From Methanomicrobia archaeon (GTDB lineage: Archaea; Methanobacteriota_B; Thermococci; Methanofastidiosales; NM3): 64,000 nt of DNA. The translations under genes were made by a program, and so were the position numbers. The notes beneath the pieces were generated by a model. That model had not been told where the DNA came from. It saw only the letters and a program-made list of their open reading frames with translations, and made no database searches. Below are positions 63,635 through 64,000 of this stretch, piece by piece; the stretch's first letter is position 1, and each line of letters opens with the position of its first letter. Location of the stretch: assembly GCA_030603445.1 (NCBI GenBank), contig JAUVXU010000006.1, forward strand, positions 1-64,000. Reading direction: 5' to 3'.

Positions 63635-63660
63635 GTTTTCATATAATTCAATATGAAAAC
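63635..63660. promoter_or_regulatory. 10-6-10 inverted repeat, candidate operator
   Basis: GTTTTCATAT-AATTCA-ATATGAAAAC, a perfect 26-bp palindrome with a 6-nt spacer ending about 7 bp upstream of the probable TATA box, overlapping the BRE region. It is a likely binding site for a dimeric regulator of the operon. Confidence 0.55.
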
Positions 63661-63790
63661 AAGCGATAACTTCCTTCTTTTTGCATTGATTTTATTATAA
63701 CTATTTCATTTATCTGATTGTATTTTATATTTAAAACCATTTTATCCAAGCAATTGGATGAGTAAATATAATTATTCATTTTTTTCTTTT

Positions 63791-63824
63791 ATTCTTATAA
63801 GAATATCACTGTCATTATAAGAAT
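63791..63824. repeat. Palindrome plus phased direct repeat TTATAAGAAT
   Basis: ATTCTTATAAGAAT (63791-63804) is a perfect palindrome; its half TTATAAGAAT recurs at 63815-63824, exactly 20 bp on. It may be a second regulatory site or belong to a divergent gene beyond the window. Confidence 0.35.
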
Positions 63825-64000
63825 TTTAATCGTGTTATAAATGTTTTATTGGCTGTGTTTCCTTTTCAGTTGCATCCAAATAACACACATAATAAGAAGA
63901 GATGGCGAAAGCCTTAACAATGCAGTATTTGACGTATTGTATAGATAAGACACCGTTACTTTAAATGGTAGTTCTTTATAATAAATCAAATAAATTTATA

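Larger units (their letters stand above)
63517..64000. other. Intergenic region upstream of malonate operon, 484 bp
   Basis: A+T-rich with no ORF. It holds the minus-strand promoter and the repeats listed separately; nothing else is recognised up to the window edge. Confidence 0.45.

Overview
The window is archaeal. It carries archaeal DnaG primase, TFB, Gar1, NAC, diphthine synthase, a CDC48/VAT ATPase, an A/V-type ATPase operon, two tRNA genes with bulge-helix-bulge introns, and many TATA-box promoters 25-35 bp ahead of genes (several apparently leaderless). DNA is A+T-rich outside the RNA genes and one transposon. The gene set points to a euryarchaeal-grade lineage, perhaps Thermoplasmata-related; I cannot name a species. 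Low-potential anaerobic metabolism is suggested by hydrogenase maturation genes (hypA, hypB, hypE, hypF) and biotin-dependent carboxyl-transfer systems, but this is inference.

Layout. 1-12 kb: an unknown small protein, a HIGH-type nucleotidyltransferase, an unassigned G+C-rich candidate RNA, DUF167, dnaG, cobO, intron-containing tRNA-Met, Nif3 plus a membrane-anchored tandem FKBP, a surface protein with a membrane-bound regulator, hypE/hypA/hypB and DUF211. 12-15.4 kb: gar1-tfb and two polytopic membrane proteins. 15.4-24.4 kb: complete A-ATPase operon (H-I-K-E-C-F-A-B-D) plus a small membrane protein. 24.3-28.7 kb: NAC, an MFS transporter and an ABC exporter. 28.9-36.8 kb: accessory region with an unknown 598-aa protein, a PKD-repeat surface protein, a winged-helix/PIN pair, a secreted FIMAH-type protein, intron-containing tRNA-Ser and a TnpB element broken by one in-frame stop. 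36.9-48.9 kb: a second ABC exporter, a SerK-like serine kinase, hypF, pyrF/pyrD, UPF0212, DUF357, dphB, cdc48, hsp20 and truA. 48.9-64 kb: a tandem winged-helix protein, a class III CoA-transferase, an archaeal acyl-CoA carboxylase (accC-BCCP-pccB), and a nine-gene minus-strand operon that looks like a malonate decarboxylase rebuilt with acetyl-CoA-carboxylase parts.

The last operon is the most unusual system. In transcription order it reads AccB-type biotin carrier, MadA/MdcA, biotin carboxylase, acyl carrier protein MadE/MdcC, MadC, MadD, a PaaK-like adenylate-forming enzyme, MdcG and MdcB/CitG. Biotin-dependent malonate decarboxylases normally discharge carboxybiotin through the Na+-pumping membrane subunit MadB. 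No MadB is visible here, and an ATP-grasp biotin carboxylase sits inside the operon instead. The set could carboxylate acetyl-S-ACP at the expense of ATP, or run backward to conserve malonate decarboxylation energy as ATP. A perfect 10-6-10 inverted repeat lies directly upstream of its probable TATA box. In the ATPase operon, the c subunit carries all five residues that bind Na+ in Enterococcus NtpK, suggesting Na+ energetics.
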